From contig CBDEVI010000002.1 of the NCBI GenBank assembly GCA_965243625.1, positions 2,232,001 to 2,296,000 of the forward strand: a stretch of DNA of 64,000 nucleotides, given 5' to 3'. Positions 24,017 to 34,816 of the stretch are shown here, piece by piece. The stretch comes from JAJECS01 sp965243625 (GTDB taxonomy: Bacteria; Chloroflexota; UBA11872). Each line of letters starts with the position of its first letter. The stretch's first letter is position 1. A program made the translations under genes and the position numbers. Below the pieces are notes generated by a model. The model saw only the letters and a list, made by a program, of their open reading frames with translations. It was not told where the DNA came from and searched no databases.

Positions 24017-25345
24017 GTGAGTATTCGCGTGATTCAGGGCGCCGATGTCGTGCGCCGGGAGCTGATCGCCAGGCACGGTGAGCTGGCCGTCGTCAACGAG
24101 GCGGCGCGGCAACGCGCGTCGGCGGTCTTTGGCGAGTCCCTGAGCCCGCGGGCGTTCGTAGCCAAGGTGGTCGAGCGCGTGCGCGCCGACGGCGACGACG
24201 CGCTGCGAGCGATCGGCGCCAAGGTGGGTGATCGAATCCCATCGCGGTTTGAGGTCGGCCCGGCGGAGCTGGCAGCAGCGCGCGCCAAGGCTCCGTCCGA
24301 TCTGGCGGCGGACCTCGCAACCGCCGCCGAACGCATCCGGGCCTTCCACCAGCGCCAGATGCCGAGAGACTTCTTCGACGAGGTAACCGGTGTGGGGCAG
24401 CGCTGGACGCCCGTCGAGCGCGCCGGGATTCACATTCCCGGCGCGTCCGGTCCGCTGGCCTCGTCGGTGCTGATGACGGCCATCCCGGCGCGCGTGGCGG
24501 GCGTGCGCGAGATCGTGGTTTGCACGCCCGCCGCCGAGTCCGGCATCGACCCCGTCATCGCCCTCGCCGCCCATGTGGCCCAGGTCGATCGGGTGTTCCT
24601 GGTTTCCGGCGCGCAGGCGATCGCGGCCATGGCCATTGGAACGGCGTCGGTGCCCCGCTGCGACGCGGTCGTCGCCCCCGGAAACGCCTGGGTGGTGCTG
24701 GCGACGCGCGAGGTGTTCGGGCTCACCGGGGTGAGCGTGCTGCCGGGACCGACCGAAACCCTGGTCATCGCCGACGCGAGCGCCGATCCGGCGGATGTGG
24801 CGGCGGACCTCATCGCCCAGGCCGAGCACGGCGGCCCGGCCAGCCCCATCGCCCTCACCGACTCTGCCGGGCTTGCCGACGAGATCGTCCAAGAGATCGA
24901 GCGCCAACTAGAGCTGCTGCCGCGCCGGGAAGTCGCCGCCGACAGCTTTGCCGCCCGGGGCGGCGTGGGCGTGGTGGCGAATCTGGACGAGGCCGTGACA
25001 CTGGCGAACGAATACGCGCCCGAGCACCTGTGCCTGCTGGTGGCCGATCCGCAGCGGCTGCTGGAAGGGGTGCGCAACGCCGGCGGCGTGTTCGTCGGCG
25101 CCTGCTCGCCCGAGGTGCACGGCGACTACGTGGCCGGTCCGAGTCACGTCATGCCCACCGGGGGCACGGCGCGGTTCGCGTCGCCGTGCGGGGTTTACGC
25201 GTTTCTCAAAGCCATGAGCGTGGTGGGGCTCGACGCGGCCGACTCTCAGCGATTGGCGCCGGTGGCCGCCCGCATGGCGCGCGCGGAACGGCTGGAAGGC
25301 CACGCGCGGGCCGCCGAGCGCCGGCGGAAACCCGCCGGGCCGTGA
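24017..25345 (+). CDS. hisD: Histidinol dehydrogenase
   Basis: A 442-residue zinc enzyme oxidising histidinol to histidine in two NAD-dependent steps. Family blocks: AGIHIPGASGPLASSVLMTAIPARVAG-type region, GPTETLVIADASADP, AEHGGPASPIALT and PEVHGDYVAGPSHVMPTGG, which carry zinc ligands and catalytic His/Glu. GTG start at 24017. hisB follows after 42 bases, so a partial his operon; hisG, hisC, hisA and others are elsewhere. Confidence 0.95.
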   Translation: MSIRVIQGADVVRRELIARHGELAVVNEAARQRASAVFGESLSPRAFVAKVVERVRADGDDALRAIGAKVGDRIPSRFEVGPAELAAARAKAPSDLAADLATAAERIRAFHQRQMPRDFFDEVTGVGQRWTPVERAGIHIPGASGPLASSVLMTAIPARVAGVREIVVCTPAAESGIDPVIALAAHVAQVDRVFLVSGAQAIAAMAIGTASVPRCDAVVAPGNAWVVLATREVFGLTGVSVLPGPTETLVIADASADPADVAADLIAQAEHGGPASPIALTDSAGLADEIVQEIERQLELLPRREVAADSFAARGGVGVVANLDEAVTLANEYAPEHLCLLVADPQRLLEGVRNAGGVFVGACSPEVHGDYVAGPSHVMPTGGTARFASPCGVYAFLKAMSVVGLDAADSQRLAPVAARMARAERLEGHARAAERRRKPAGP

Positions 25346-25387
25346 CTACAATGGCGCGGCAACACGCGCACGAGAGGGTCGCCGGCA

Positions 25388-25987
25388 TTGGCTGACCGCA
25401 CCGCTTCCGTCCAGCGAACAACGGACGAGACCGACGTCACGGTGACCGTGGACATCGACGGCACCGGCCAGTTCGAGGGATCCACGGGCATCGGGTTCCT
25501 GGATCACATGCTCGCCCAGATCGCCAAGCACGGCATGTTCGACCTCGACGTCAACGCCACGGGCGATCTCAACGTCGACGGTCACCACACGGCCGAGGAT
25601 GTGGGCATCACGCTGGGCAAGGCGTGCAACGACGCCCTGGGCGATCGCGCGGGAATCGCCCGCATGGCCGACGCCACCGTGCCCATGGACGAGGCGCTGG
25701 CCAACGTGGCCGTGGACCTGGCCGGGCGCGACCATCTGTCGTTCGACGCGGAGTTCCAGCAGGACGCGATCGGCGACCTCGAGTCCTCGCTCATCGAGCA
25801 CTTCATTGGGTCGTTCGCCCGCCACCTGGGCGCGGCGGTGCACGTGCGGCTGCTCGCCGGGCGCGACGACCACCACAAGGCCGAAGCCATCTTCAAGGCG
25901 CTGGCGCGCGCCCTCGACGCGGCCACCGCGCTGGATCCGCGCCGCGAGGGCCAGGTGCCCAGCACCAAGGGCACCCTCGAAACCTAG
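25388..25987 (+). CDS. hisB: Imidazoleglycerol-phosphate dehydratase
   Basis: A 199-residue monofunctional IGPD (no phosphatase domain), the Mn-dependent dehydratase of histidine synthesis. Two metal motifs are clear: VDGHHTAEDVGI and GRDDHHKAEAIFKALARAL; FLDHMLAQIAKHG and ESSLIEHFI complete the pattern. The start appears to be TTG at 25388, giving ADRTASVQRTTDETDV; no ATG or GTG is closer to the domain. Confidence 0.95.
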   Translation: MADRTASVQRTTDETDVTVTVDIDGTGQFEGSTGIGFLDHMLAQIAKHGMFDLDVNATGDLNVDGHHTAEDVGITLGKACNDALGDRAGIARMADATVPMDEALANVAVDLAGRDHLSFDAEFQQDAIGDLESSLIEHFIGSFARHLGAAVHVRLLAGRDDHHKAEAIFKALARALDAATALDPRREGQVPSTKGTLET

Positions 25988-25996
25988 CCGCGGCCG

Positions 25997-26737
25997 GTGA
26001 AGAACCGGCTGGATGTCGAGCTGGTCCGTCGCGGACTGGCGCCCACGCGAGCCCAGGCGCGGCAGTACGTCCGTGACGGCTTCGTGCGGGTTGACGGTGA
26101 AGGGGCCAGGCGACCGGGGCGCGTCGTGGGGTCCGACGCGGCCATCGACGTGGACCCGGAAGCGTCGCGCTACGTGGGACGCGGCGGGCGCAAGCTGGCC
26201 TTCGCCCTGGACCGATTCGGCCTGGACCCGCGCGGGCTCCGCGTGCTCGACGTGGGCGCCGGAACCGGCGGCTTCACCGACGTGCTGCTCCAGCGCGGCG
26301 CCGCGCACGTGGTCGCCGTGGACGTCGGGCATGGGCAACTCGCGGAGGCTCTGCGCGAGGACTCGCGGGTAAACGTCAGCGAAGGCACGGACGTCAGGGA
26401 TCTCGGCGCCATCGAGCCGGCAGTCGATGCGGTCGTCGCCGACCTCGCCTTCATCCGGCTGCGCGACGTGCTCGACTCGCTGGTTCGCGCGGCGCCGGCG
26501 GCGCAATGGATGGTCGTGCTGCTCAAGCCGCAGTTCGAGCTGCCGGGCAAGAGCGTGCCCGCGGACGGCGTGGTCAAAAGCCAGGCGCAGCGCGATGCGG
26601 TGCTGCAGGACTTTCAGTCTTGGCTGGCCCGCGCCGGCTACGTCGAGGTGGCCGCGTGCCCCAGTCCGGTGCCCGGCGTCGGCGGCAACCGGGAGACCTT
26701 CGTGCACCTGGCGCCGCCGTGGCCCGCGCCCCACTAG
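25997..26737 (+). CDS. tlyA: TlyA family rRNA 2'-O-methyltransferase
   Basis: A 246-residue protein: an N-terminal S4 RNA-binding domain (KNRLDVELVRRGLAPTRAQA and DGFVRVDG, residues 1-60) followed by an FtsJ-like methyltransferase domain with LDVGAGTGGFTDVLLQRGA (SAM binding) and VAVDVG. TlyA proteins methylate ribose of 16S and 23S rRNA; some act as hemolysins in name only. GTG start at 25997. Order tlyA-nadK-recN is a frequent bacterial arrangement. Confidence 0.92.
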   Translation: MKNRLDVELVRRGLAPTRAQARQYVRDGFVRVDGEGARRPGRVVGSDAAIDVDPEASRYVGRGGRKLAFALDRFGLDPRGLRVLDVGAGTGGFTDVLLQRGAAHVVAVDVGHGQLAEALREDSRVNVSEGTDVRDLGAIEPAVDAVVADLAFIRLRDVLDSLVRAAPAAQWMVVLLKPQFELPGKSVPADGVVKSQAQRDAVLQDFQSWLARAGYVEVAACPSPVPGVGGNRETFVHLAPPWPAPH

Positions 26738-26767
26738 AATGCGGCAAAGTCGGCGACGGGCCATGCC

Positions 26768-27631
26768 ATGCGCGTTGGATTGCTCTATCAGCCTCATATC
26801 GCGGCGTCGATTCGCCACGCCGACCGCGTGCGCGAGCGGCTTGGAGACCTTGGCGTCGATGCGTGGGCGTCGTCGTCGTTCGAAATCGTCGACGAACCGG
26901 ACGCGATCGAGGGCTCCGATCTCCTCCTGACGTTCGGCGGCGACGGCACGGTGCTGCGCGCCGCGCGCACCGCGGCGCCGTTCGGCGTGCCCTGCGCGGG
27001 CGTCAACTACGGACGCATCGGGTTTCTAACCGAATTCAGCGGCGCCGACCTGGATGCCCGCTTGCCCGACCTCGTGGCTGGGCGCTATTGGATCGAGCCC
27101 CGCCTGCTCATCGACTGGACCCACACGGGTAGCGGCGGGGCGGAGATGCGCGGCATTGCCGCGGGTGACGTGGTGGTCGGCCGCGGGCGCATCGCGCGGG
27201 TCGTCGAGGTCGAGGTTCGCATCGACGACGCCGAGCTGACCACCTACACCGCCGACGGCGTGATCGTGGCGACGCCCACCGGCACCACGGGCTACACCCA
27301 GGCCGCCGGCGGCCCCGTGCTGCACCCCGAGGTGCGTGAGCTGGTCGTGACCCCGATTGCGCCATTCCTGACGCCGGCCAACTCGATCGTCGTGGGGCGG
27401 GACGTCACCATCGACATCGGCGTGCGCACCACGCACGAGGCCACGCTGTCGATCGACGGCCAAACGCAATACATGCTGGACGCCGGCGATCGCGTGGTGT
27501 GCCGCGCATCCAAACACGTGGCCCAGTTCGCGAGGATGCAGTCGCGCAGCTACTTCTACGCCACGCTGGCTGAGAAGCTGCGCTGGCGAGTGCCCCACCA
27601 GCTGGCGCGACCCTCGAACGCGGATTCCTAA
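26768..27631 (+). CDS. nadK: NAD kinase
   Basis: A 287-residue kinase making NADP from NAD. The phosphate-binding GGDGTVLRAAR (about 57-67) and GRIGFLTE, plus the TPTGTTGYTQAAGGP region for NAD binding, identify it. Length is typical. ATG 26768 follows a GCCATGCC context after tlyA; recN begins 5 bases after its stop. Confidence 0.95.
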   Translation: MRVGLLYQPHIAASIRHADRVRERLGDLGVDAWASSSFEIVDEPDAIEGSDLLLTFGGDGTVLRAARTAAPFGVPCAGVNYGRIGFLTEFSGADLDARLPDLVAGRYWIEPRLLIDWTHTGSGGAEMRGIAAGDVVVGRGRIARVVEVEVRIDDAELTTYTADGVIVATPTGTTGYTQAAGGPVLHPEVRELVVTPIAPFLTPANSIVVGRDVTIDIGVRTTHEATLSIDGQTQYMLDAGDRVVCRASKHVAQFARMQSRSYFYATLAEKLRWRVPHQLARPSNADS

Positions 27632-27636
27632 GTCGC

Positions 27637-29412
27637 GTGCTGCTCCGGCTGCGCGTGCAGAACCTGGCCCTGATCGACTCTGTCGAGCTGGCGCTGGAGC
27701 CGGGTTTCAACGTGCTTACCGGCGAGACGGGCGCCGGCAAGTCGATTCTCATCGACGCGATCGACCTGCTGCTGGGGCGTCGGGCCCGGCCCGACGACGT
27801 GCGCGCCGGCGCGCGGGCGGCGTACGTGGACGGCGTGTTTGCGCCGCCGGCGAGCACGGCCCTCGCCGCCACGCTGGAGGCGTACGGCATCGAGCCGGAA
27901 GAGTCGCTGGTCGTTTCGCGGGAGGTGATCGTCAACGGCGTGGCGCGCTCGGTGGCGCGCGTCAACGGGCGCGCCGTGCCGGTGCGAGCCCTGGCCGAGC
28001 TGGGGCCCCACCTGATCGATATTCACGGGCAGGTGGAGCATCAGTCGCTCTTTCGCCCCGCGCGGCAGCTCGAGTACCTCGACCGCTATGGCGGCCTCAC
28101 GCGGGAGCGGTCCGAGGTGGCCCAATTGGTGGACCGCTGGCGCGCCCTCGAGGCCGAAGACGCGGAGCTGCGGCGGGACGTTCGCGAGACCGCGCGCCTG
28201 ATCGACCTGCTGTCATTCCAGGTGAATGAGATCGAAGGGGCGGGCCTGTCGGCTGACGAAGACGAGGCGCTGCGCGTGGAGCGCCAGGTGCTGGCCAACG
28301 CGCAGCGCCTGCGCGAGCTGGCCGGCGTCTCCGAGCGCCTGCTGACGGGCGACGACGCCGGGGCGGCGGTGGACCGCCTGGGCGAGGCGATGGCAACCCT
28401 GGCCGAGATCGCCGACCTCGATCCGGCGGTCAGGCCCGCGGCGGATCAGATCGCCGAGGCGCAGGCCGTGATCACGGACGCGGCGCAGTCCGTTGCCGCC
28501 TACGCCGCGAACATCGAATCCGATCCGGCCCGGTTGGAGGAGATCAACGCGCGGCTCGACCTGCTGGAGACGCTCAAGCGCAAATACGGCGATTCGCTGG
28601 CCGACGTGCTCGCCTTTGCCGACGATGCCCGTCGCCAGCTCTCGGAGCTGGGGGCCGCCGACGACCGGCGGCGGGGACTTGCCGCCGAGCAGGCTGCGAT
28701 CGAATCCGATCTCGCGCGCGCCGCGCAGGACCTGCGCACGCGCCGGCTGGCCGCCGCCAAGCGGCTGACGCGGGTGATTGCCCGCGAGCTGGCGGACCTC
28801 AACCTGCCCGACGCCGCCGTGGAGTTTCCGCTGGAGACGCGGGCCGATGCCGCTGGGATTCTGGTGGACGGCGACGAGGAGCCGGTGGCATTCGATCGAT
28901 CGGGTGTGGACGCGGGTGAGATGCAGCTCAGCGTGAACCGCGGGCAGCCGGTTCGAGCGCTGGCCGCGGTTGCCTCAGGTGGGGAAATGTCGCGCATTCT
29001 GCTCGGGCTCAAGTCGGCGCTTGCCGCCGCCGACGAGACGCCGACGCTGATCTTCGACGAGATCGACGTCGGCGTGGGCGGACGCAGCGGCGACGTCGTT
29101 GGGCAAAAGCTGGCCCGGCTGGCGCGGGCCCACCAGGTCTTGTGCGTAACTCACCTGCCCTCGGTCGCCGCCTTCGCCGACACCCACTTCGTGGTGGAGA
29201 AACACGACGAGGCGGCGGGCACCGTGACCGACGTGCGGCGCCTCGACCCAGACGCCGTGGTCGAGGAAATCGCGGCCATGGGCGGCAGCCGCACCACTGC
29301 CGGACGGCGCGTGGCACGCGATCTCCTGGCCGACGCGGAGTCCTGGAAGGACGCCGGCCGCTCCGAGCCATCCGGTGGGTATGCCACGGAGGCCGCGGCG
29401 CGCCGATGCTAG
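27637..29412 (+). CDS. recN: DNA repair protein RecN
   Basis: A 591-residue SMC-like ATPase that gathers at double-strand breaks. Walker A GETGAGKS at 29-36, long coiled coil through the middle, then signature ASGGEMSRILLGL, Walker B LIFDEIDVGVGGRSG and THLPSVAAFADTHFVVEK. GTG start (27637). Size slightly longer than the E. coli form (553), with a short C-terminal extension. Cytoplasmic/nucleoid. Confidence 0.95.
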   Translation: MLLRLRVQNLALIDSVELALEPGFNVLTGETGAGKSILIDAIDLLLGRRARPDDVRAGARAAYVDGVFAPPASTALAATLEAYGIEPEESLVVSREVIVNGVARSVARVNGRAVPVRALAELGPHLIDIHGQVEHQSLFRPARQLEYLDRYGGLTRERSEVAQLVDRWRALEAEDAELRRDVRETARLIDLLSFQVNEIEGAGLSADEDEALRVERQVLANAQRLRELAGVSERLLTGDDAGAAVDRLGEAMATLAEIADLDPAVRPAADQIAEAQAVITDAAQSVAAYAANIESDPARLEEINARLDLLETLKRKYGDSLADVLAFADDARRQLSELGAADDRRRGLAAEQAAIESDLARAAQDLRTRRLAAAKRLTRVIARELADLNLPDAAVEFPLETRADAAGILVDGDEEPVAFDRSGVDAGEMQLSVNRGQPVRALAAVASGGEMSRILLGLKSALAAADETPTLIFDEIDVGVGGRSGDVVGQKLARLARAHQVLCVTHLPSVAAFADTHFVVEKHDEAAGTVTDVRRLDPDAVVEEIAAMGGSRTTAGRRVARDLLADAESWKDAGRSEPSGGYATEAAARRC

Positions 29413-29512
29413 GCTCGCAGCTACCTGCCCCGCCGGGGCAGGCCGCGTTTTCCGCGTGCGAAGCAGCGGAGGCCCCTCGCGCGCCGCACGCCCGGCATCG
29501 ACCGGAGTTCGG

Positions 29513-31069
29513 ATGATCAACGCCAGCGCTCGCCGGGCGGCATGGTCGGGCGTTGCGCTGCCGCGGCCCAGCTTTCGCGGGACGGCCTACGGCCGGAAGG
29601 CGCTGGGCCTTCGGCTCTTGCAGCTGGCCCGCCGACGACAGCGCGCCCGCGCGCTGGCCCTGGCGCCGCGCCTGGTCACGGTGGGAATCGCCGGCACGCT
29701 CATCATCGCCGTGCCGGCCGCGTGGCTGGGCGGTCCCGATCTCCTGGTCCCAGCCGGCATCGCCCTCGCACTGGCCGGCGTCGTCGTGCTGGCCGGGGTG
29801 GCACTCCATGTGCCGGCGCCCCACGAGGTGGCGCTGGCCTACGACAACCGCGCGGGTCTGCACGAGCGCCTCTCGACGGCGATTGCCGAGCTTCGAAACA
29901 TCGATTCCGACGTGCGCGAATTGCAACACGCCGACGCGCTGGCGGCCGCGGGTCGCCTGAATCCCGGCGGGGCCATGCCGTACGGCGTGTCCAGACGCGA
30001 TCTATTGACCATGGCGCTGGCGGCCGCCGCGCTTGCGGCGTGGGTGGCCGCCATTTCCCTGACCCCGTTTTGGCGCACGATCAACCCGCCGCTTTCCCTC
30101 GATCAAGGCGAGGTCGAGCAGTCCGACGCCGCGGCTCCGGCGCCGGGAGCGCCGGGCGATGCAGCGGCTGCGATCGATCCGACGACGGCCGCGGAGATAG
30201 AGCGCATGCAGGCGGCGATCGATGAGTTGCGGGCGCAACTCGATCCCGAAGCCGGCACGGCGGCGCAGGCGCTCCACGAAGCCTCGGAGCATCTGCGCCT
30301 GTCGGACGAGGGACGGCGGCTCGGTCGCGAGCTTGGCAATCGCGAATACGCGGCCGCGGCGTCGGAGCTGCGCCGCCTCGCCGCCGAGCTGTCGCAGCTG
30401 AGCGCGGCCCAACGGGAGGAGCTGGGCGAGCGATTCGGCGAAGCGGCAGCGGCCGCTGACGCGGATCCTCGGCTGGCGGAACCGATGCAGGAACTGGCGG
30501 ACGCCCTGGACAGCGGCCGGCTGAGCGACGCGCGCACCAGCTTCGAGGAACTGGCCAGCATGCTCGAAGCCGTCGAGGCATCGGCCGCCGGCAATGCGGC
30601 GATGCAGCAGGAGCTGGCGGCCCTCGAGTCCGAACTGGCCGAAATGCTCGCCGACTCCGGGGCAGGCGCCGGACTGCCGGGCGAGTCCGCTCCGGACGAA
30701 TCCGCGATGCCGGGACAGGGCGGCATGGCCGGCGACGGCAACGCGGCCATGCTGGATCAGCCCACGGGCGCAGGCGGCGGCCTGGGCGGCTCGGCGGCCG
30801 AGGGCCAGGAGGTGCCGGCCAACATCGAGGGCCTGGCCGCCAATCAACGGCTGGACGCCGAAGGCCGGCTCGAAACCATATCCATCGACCCGACCGCCGA
30901 AGGCCAGGAGACGGTCATGCGTCCCGTGCTCGAGCTGGGCACGGACGTGTCGCGCGAGTTCGAGCCGTCGGCGGGCAGCCGCGGCACGGCGGTGGGGCGT
31001 CCCGACATGAGCCGCGCGCTGCCGGCGGACCGCCAGATTCTGCTCGACCGCTACTTCTCGACCCCGTAG
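29513..31069 (+). CDS. Membrane protein with long coiled-coil/low-complexity domain, first gene of the MoxR cluster
   Basis: A 518-residue protein: two adjacent membrane helices near residues 50-95 (PRLVTVGIAGTLIIAVPAAW and GIALALAGVVVLAGVALHV), a soluble stretch, a third helix near 165-185, and then a long alpha-helical Ala/Glu/Leu-rich coiled coil (about 200-390) ending in a Gly/Ala/Met-rich segment. It resembles DUF4175-type proteins that precede MoxR/DUF58/VWA genes elsewhere, but I cannot name it firmly. ATG 29513 chosen, with a GGAG site just upstream; the frame is open to the end of recN. moxR starts 9 bases later. Confidence 0.7.
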   Translation: MINASARRAAWSGVALPRPSFRGTAYGRKALGLRLLQLARRRQRARALALAPRLVTVGIAGTLIIAVPAAWLGGPDLLVPAGIALALAGVVVLAGVALHVPAPHEVALAYDNRAGLHERLSTAIAELRNIDSDVRELQHADALAAAGRLNPGGAMPYGVSRRDLLTMALAAAALAAWVAAISLTPFWRTINPPLSLDQGEVEQSDAAAPAPGAPGDAAAAIDPTTAAEIERMQAAIDELRAQLDPEAGTAAQALHEASEHLRLSDEGRRLGRELGNREYAAAASELRRLAAELSQLSAAQREELGERFGEAAAAADADPRLAEPMQELADALDSGRLSDARTSFEELASMLEAVEASAAGNAAMQQELAALESELAEMLADSGAGAGLPGESAPDESAMPGQGGMAGDGNAAMLDQPTGAGGGLGGSAAEGQEVPANIEGLAANQRLDAEGRLETISIDPTAEGQETVMRPVLELGTDVSREFEPSAGSRGTAVGRPDMSRALPADRQILLDRYFSTP

Positions 31070-31078
31070 GGTGCCAGC

Positions 31079-32077
<999 letters not shown>

Positions 32078-32083
32078 GACACC

Positions 32084-32977
32084 ATGGCCCGGCGGGCCGA
32101 ACCGGCCTTCGCTCCGGAGGCCGGGCTGCGCGCCCAGCTGGAACGGCTGGCCGTGGTTTCCAACCGGCCCCATGGGCATCTCCACACGGGCGGGCGCCGC
32201 AGCCGTAAGTCGGGATCGTCCATCGAATTCGCCGACTACCGCTCCTACACGCCGGGGGACGATTTCCGGCAGATCGACTGGAATGTCTACGCCCGCAGCG
32301 ACGAGCTGTTCGTCAAGGTCCGCGAATCCGAGGAAACGCTCGTCGTCCACCTGTTCCTGGATGCCAGCGCCTCGATGGCGACGGGCCGGCCGCCGAAGTT
32401 CGAAGTCGCCCAGCGCCTGGCGGCGGCGCTCGGTTGGGTGGCGCTCACCAGCCACGACTACCTGGCCGCGACGCTGATCGGCGGCGACGCCACCCAGCAC
32501 TTCCCGCCCCAACAGGGCCGCGCGGCGGCGAGCCGCCTTTACGACTTTCTCGACGCCCAGTCGCCCACCGGCCCCACCCGCCTGGCGGCGTCGGCGCGCG
32601 CCCATGCCGCTCGCGGCGGGCCGCACGGGGTGGCGGTGCTCATATCGGATCTGCTGGCCGACGACGCCACCGAGGCCATCGGCATGTTGGTCGAACGGGG
32701 CCACGAGCTTGTGGTGATCCACGTGCTCGACGGACAAGGCGTGCAGACGGACTTTGCCGAAGAGGTCGAGTTGGTTGACGTGGAGACCGGCGTCAACCTG
32801 GATCTCTACGGCGACGCGGCGCTCCTGGCAGCCTTTCGGGCCACCGTGGCGGAGTGGACCAGCGAGCTCCAGGCCTTCTGCCACCGGCGGCATGCGCGCT
32901 ACATCCCCATCGAGTCGGAGTGGCCGGTCGAGGAGGTGCTGCTCCGGCGGTTGCGGGCGCATCGCGTGCTGGCATGA
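32084..32977 (+). CDS. DUF58 domain protein
   Basis: A 297-residue protein of the DUF58 family, with the signature SIEFADYRSYTPGDDFRQID and a von Willebrand-like core starting LFLDASASM (D-x-S-x-S). It lacks membrane helices, so it probably bridges the MoxR ATPase and the VWA membrane proteins on the cytoplasmic side. It overlaps the next gene by 4 bases. Confidence 0.92.
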   Translation: MARRAEPAFAPEAGLRAQLERLAVVSNRPHGHLHTGGRRSRKSGSSIEFADYRSYTPGDDFRQIDWNVYARSDELFVKVRESEETLVVHLFLDASASMATGRPPKFEVAQRLAAALGWVALTSHDYLAATLIGGDATQHFPPQQGRAAASRLYDFLDAQSPTGPTRLAASARAHAARGGPHGVAVLISDLLADDATEAIGMLVERGHELVVIHVLDGQGVQTDFAEEVELVDVETGVNLDLYGDAALLAAFRATVAEWTSELQAFCHRRHARYIPIESEWPVEEVLLRRLRAHRVLA

Positions 32978-34812
32978 CCTGGGCCGCGCCGCTGGCGTTC
33001 GGATGGCTGGCGTTCATGGCGCTAGTGGGGCTGTTCTACCTGTTGCGACCCAAACGGCAACGAGTCGCCGTGGCCTCGCTGCTGTTGTGGCGGCGGACGT
33101 TGCAGCGTGAGCGCGACGAATCGTGGCTCGACTGGCTGAAGCGGCACCTGCTGCTGATTCTCCAGCTGCTCCTCGTCGCGGCCCTGGCCCTGGCGCTGGC
33201 GCGGCCCGAGTGCACCGGCACGCGCACCGTCGGACCACCGGTGGCGGTGGTGGTGGACGCGTCGATGTCCATGCAGATTGCCGACGTGGGCCGTCCCCGG
33301 ATCGAAGCCGCCAAGGACCAGGCGATCGCGTTCGTTCGCACGTTGCCCGCCGACGTTCGCGTGTCGGTGCTCAGCGCCGAAGGCGCGCCGCGGCCGCTGG
33401 TGACGCACAGCGACAACCGATTCGAGGTCGAGGCCGCGATCGACGGGATTCGGCCAACCGCCGCCGAGGGCGCGATTCCGAGCACCCTGGACATTGCGCT
33501 GTCCCTCGCGCCGCCGGCCGCCGGCGGCATGGTGGCGCTGTTCAGCGACGGCGCGTTCGAGCTGCCGCCAGGCCGCGCCTATGCCGACGTGACGGCGTTC
33601 ATCGTGGCGGGGGACGCGGCCAACGTGGCGCTGGAGCAGTTCGCCGTGCGCCGAGAGTTCGCGGAGGCGCGAGGCGTCCAGGGCCTGGTCGTCGTTCGCA
33701 ACGACGGCACACGCGCGGCCGACGTGGCGGTGCGCATCGAGGCGGCGGGCATCGGCGTTGCCGAACGCCAGCTGACCATCGAGCCCCGCGCCCGCGAAAC
33801 ATTGCTCATCGACGATCTGGGCGCGGCGCCCGGTTACTCCGCCACCGTGGTGCGCGGCGACGACGGCCTGGCGCTGGACAACACCGCGTATGCGGAGTTG
33901 AGCGATCCGCGGAACCTGCGGGTCCTCGTTGTCGGTGAGGAAACCGAGCCGATCGTCCGCGCGCTGCAAGCGTCGGCCAGGGTCACGGCGGCCGGCGGAA
34001 CGCCGGGCGAGTACGACACCGAGCGTCCACACGACGTCTACGTGTTCCAGGGCTGGCTGCCCGAGTCGCTGCCCAACGCCTCGGTGGTGCTGGTGAGTCC
34101 GCCGGACATCGAAGCGCTCGGGATGCAGGAACTCCCCGCGCTGGAGTCCGCGCCCCGCGCCGCCCGGGACAGCGTGCTCCTGCGGCACGTGGACCCGATC
34201 GCGATCACCCTGCCGCAAGCGCGGCGCTATGGAGCGCCGGCCGAGCTTGCGGTCGACCTGGACGTCGACGGCGGCGCCGTGCTGGCTCACGGCGTCATGG
34301 ACCGGCGGCGGCTGGTGCTCATCGGACTCGACCTGTTGTCCCCGAACGCAACCATCGCCCCCTGGTATCCCGTGCTGTGGAGCAACGTCCTGCAGTGGGC
34401 CGATCCGTTCAACCCGCGCGGGGGCGATGCGCCGCTCACCCCCGATCGTCCCGCGCGGTTGATTCCGCACCCGCTGGCCGATGCGTTCGAAGTGGTGCAC
34501 CCGAGCGGGACTCGGACCGAGTTCCCGGTCACCGCCCCCGCGGTGCTCGACGCGGGCGAGATTGGCACCTACGTCGTGCGGCAATACCGCGATGGCCAGG
34601 TGCTGTCACAGACACGCCTGGCGGTCGAGCCGCCCGAGGGAGAAGTTGGCGCCGGTTTCGCCCAAACAATGACGGGGGCCGCGGCGCCCACGGCCGGCGC
34701 AACGGCGGGGGTGCCGGAGACCGTCCAGCTGTGGCCGGTCTTCGCCGCGCTGGCGCTGTTTTTCCTGATCGCGGAGTGGTGGTGGTTCCACCGCGTTCGG
34801 GGATTGCGGTAG
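32974..34812 (+). CDS. BatA-like membrane protein with degenerate VWA domain
   Basis: A 612-residue protein with the BatA N-terminal unit: helix 1 (FGWLAFMALVGLFYLL), a basic loop RPKRQRVAVASLLLW, and helix 2 (LLLILQLLLVAALALALA), then a VWA domain with VDASMSM as its D-x-S-x-S site, a large beta-rich middle, and a final helix VFAALALFFLIAEWWWF. The N-terminal aerotolerance unit positions the VWA domain across the membrane. ATG 32974 overlaps the DUF58 stop by 4 bases. Confidence 0.88.
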   Translation: MTWAAPLAFGWLAFMALVGLFYLLRPKRQRVAVASLLLWRRTLQRERDESWLDWLKRHLLLILQLLLVAALALALARPECTGTRTVGPPVAVVVDASMSMQIADVGRPRIEAAKDQAIAFVRTLPADVRVSVLSAEGAPRPLVTHSDNRFEVEAAIDGIRPTAAEGAIPSTLDIALSLAPPAAGGMVALFSDGAFELPPGRAYADVTAFIVAGDAANVALEQFAVRREFAEARGVQGLVVVRNDGTRAADVAVRIEAAGIGVAERQLTIEPRARETLLIDDLGAAPGYSATVVRGDDGLALDNTAYAELSDPRNLRVLVVGEETEPIVRALQASARVTAAGGTPGEYDTERPHDVYVFQGWLPESLPNASVVLVSPPDIEALGMQELPALESAPRAARDSVLLRHVDPIAITLPQARRYGAPAELAVDLDVDGGAVLAHGVMDRRRLVLIGLDLLSPNATIAPWYPVLWSNVLQWADPFNPRGGDAPLTPDRPARLIPHPLADAFEVVHPSGTRTEFPVTAPAVLDAGEIGTYVVRQYRDGQVLSQTRLAVEPPEGEVGAGFAQTMTGAAAPTAGATAGVPETVQLWPVFAALALFFLIAEWWWFHRVRGLR

Positions 34813-34816
34813 CGCC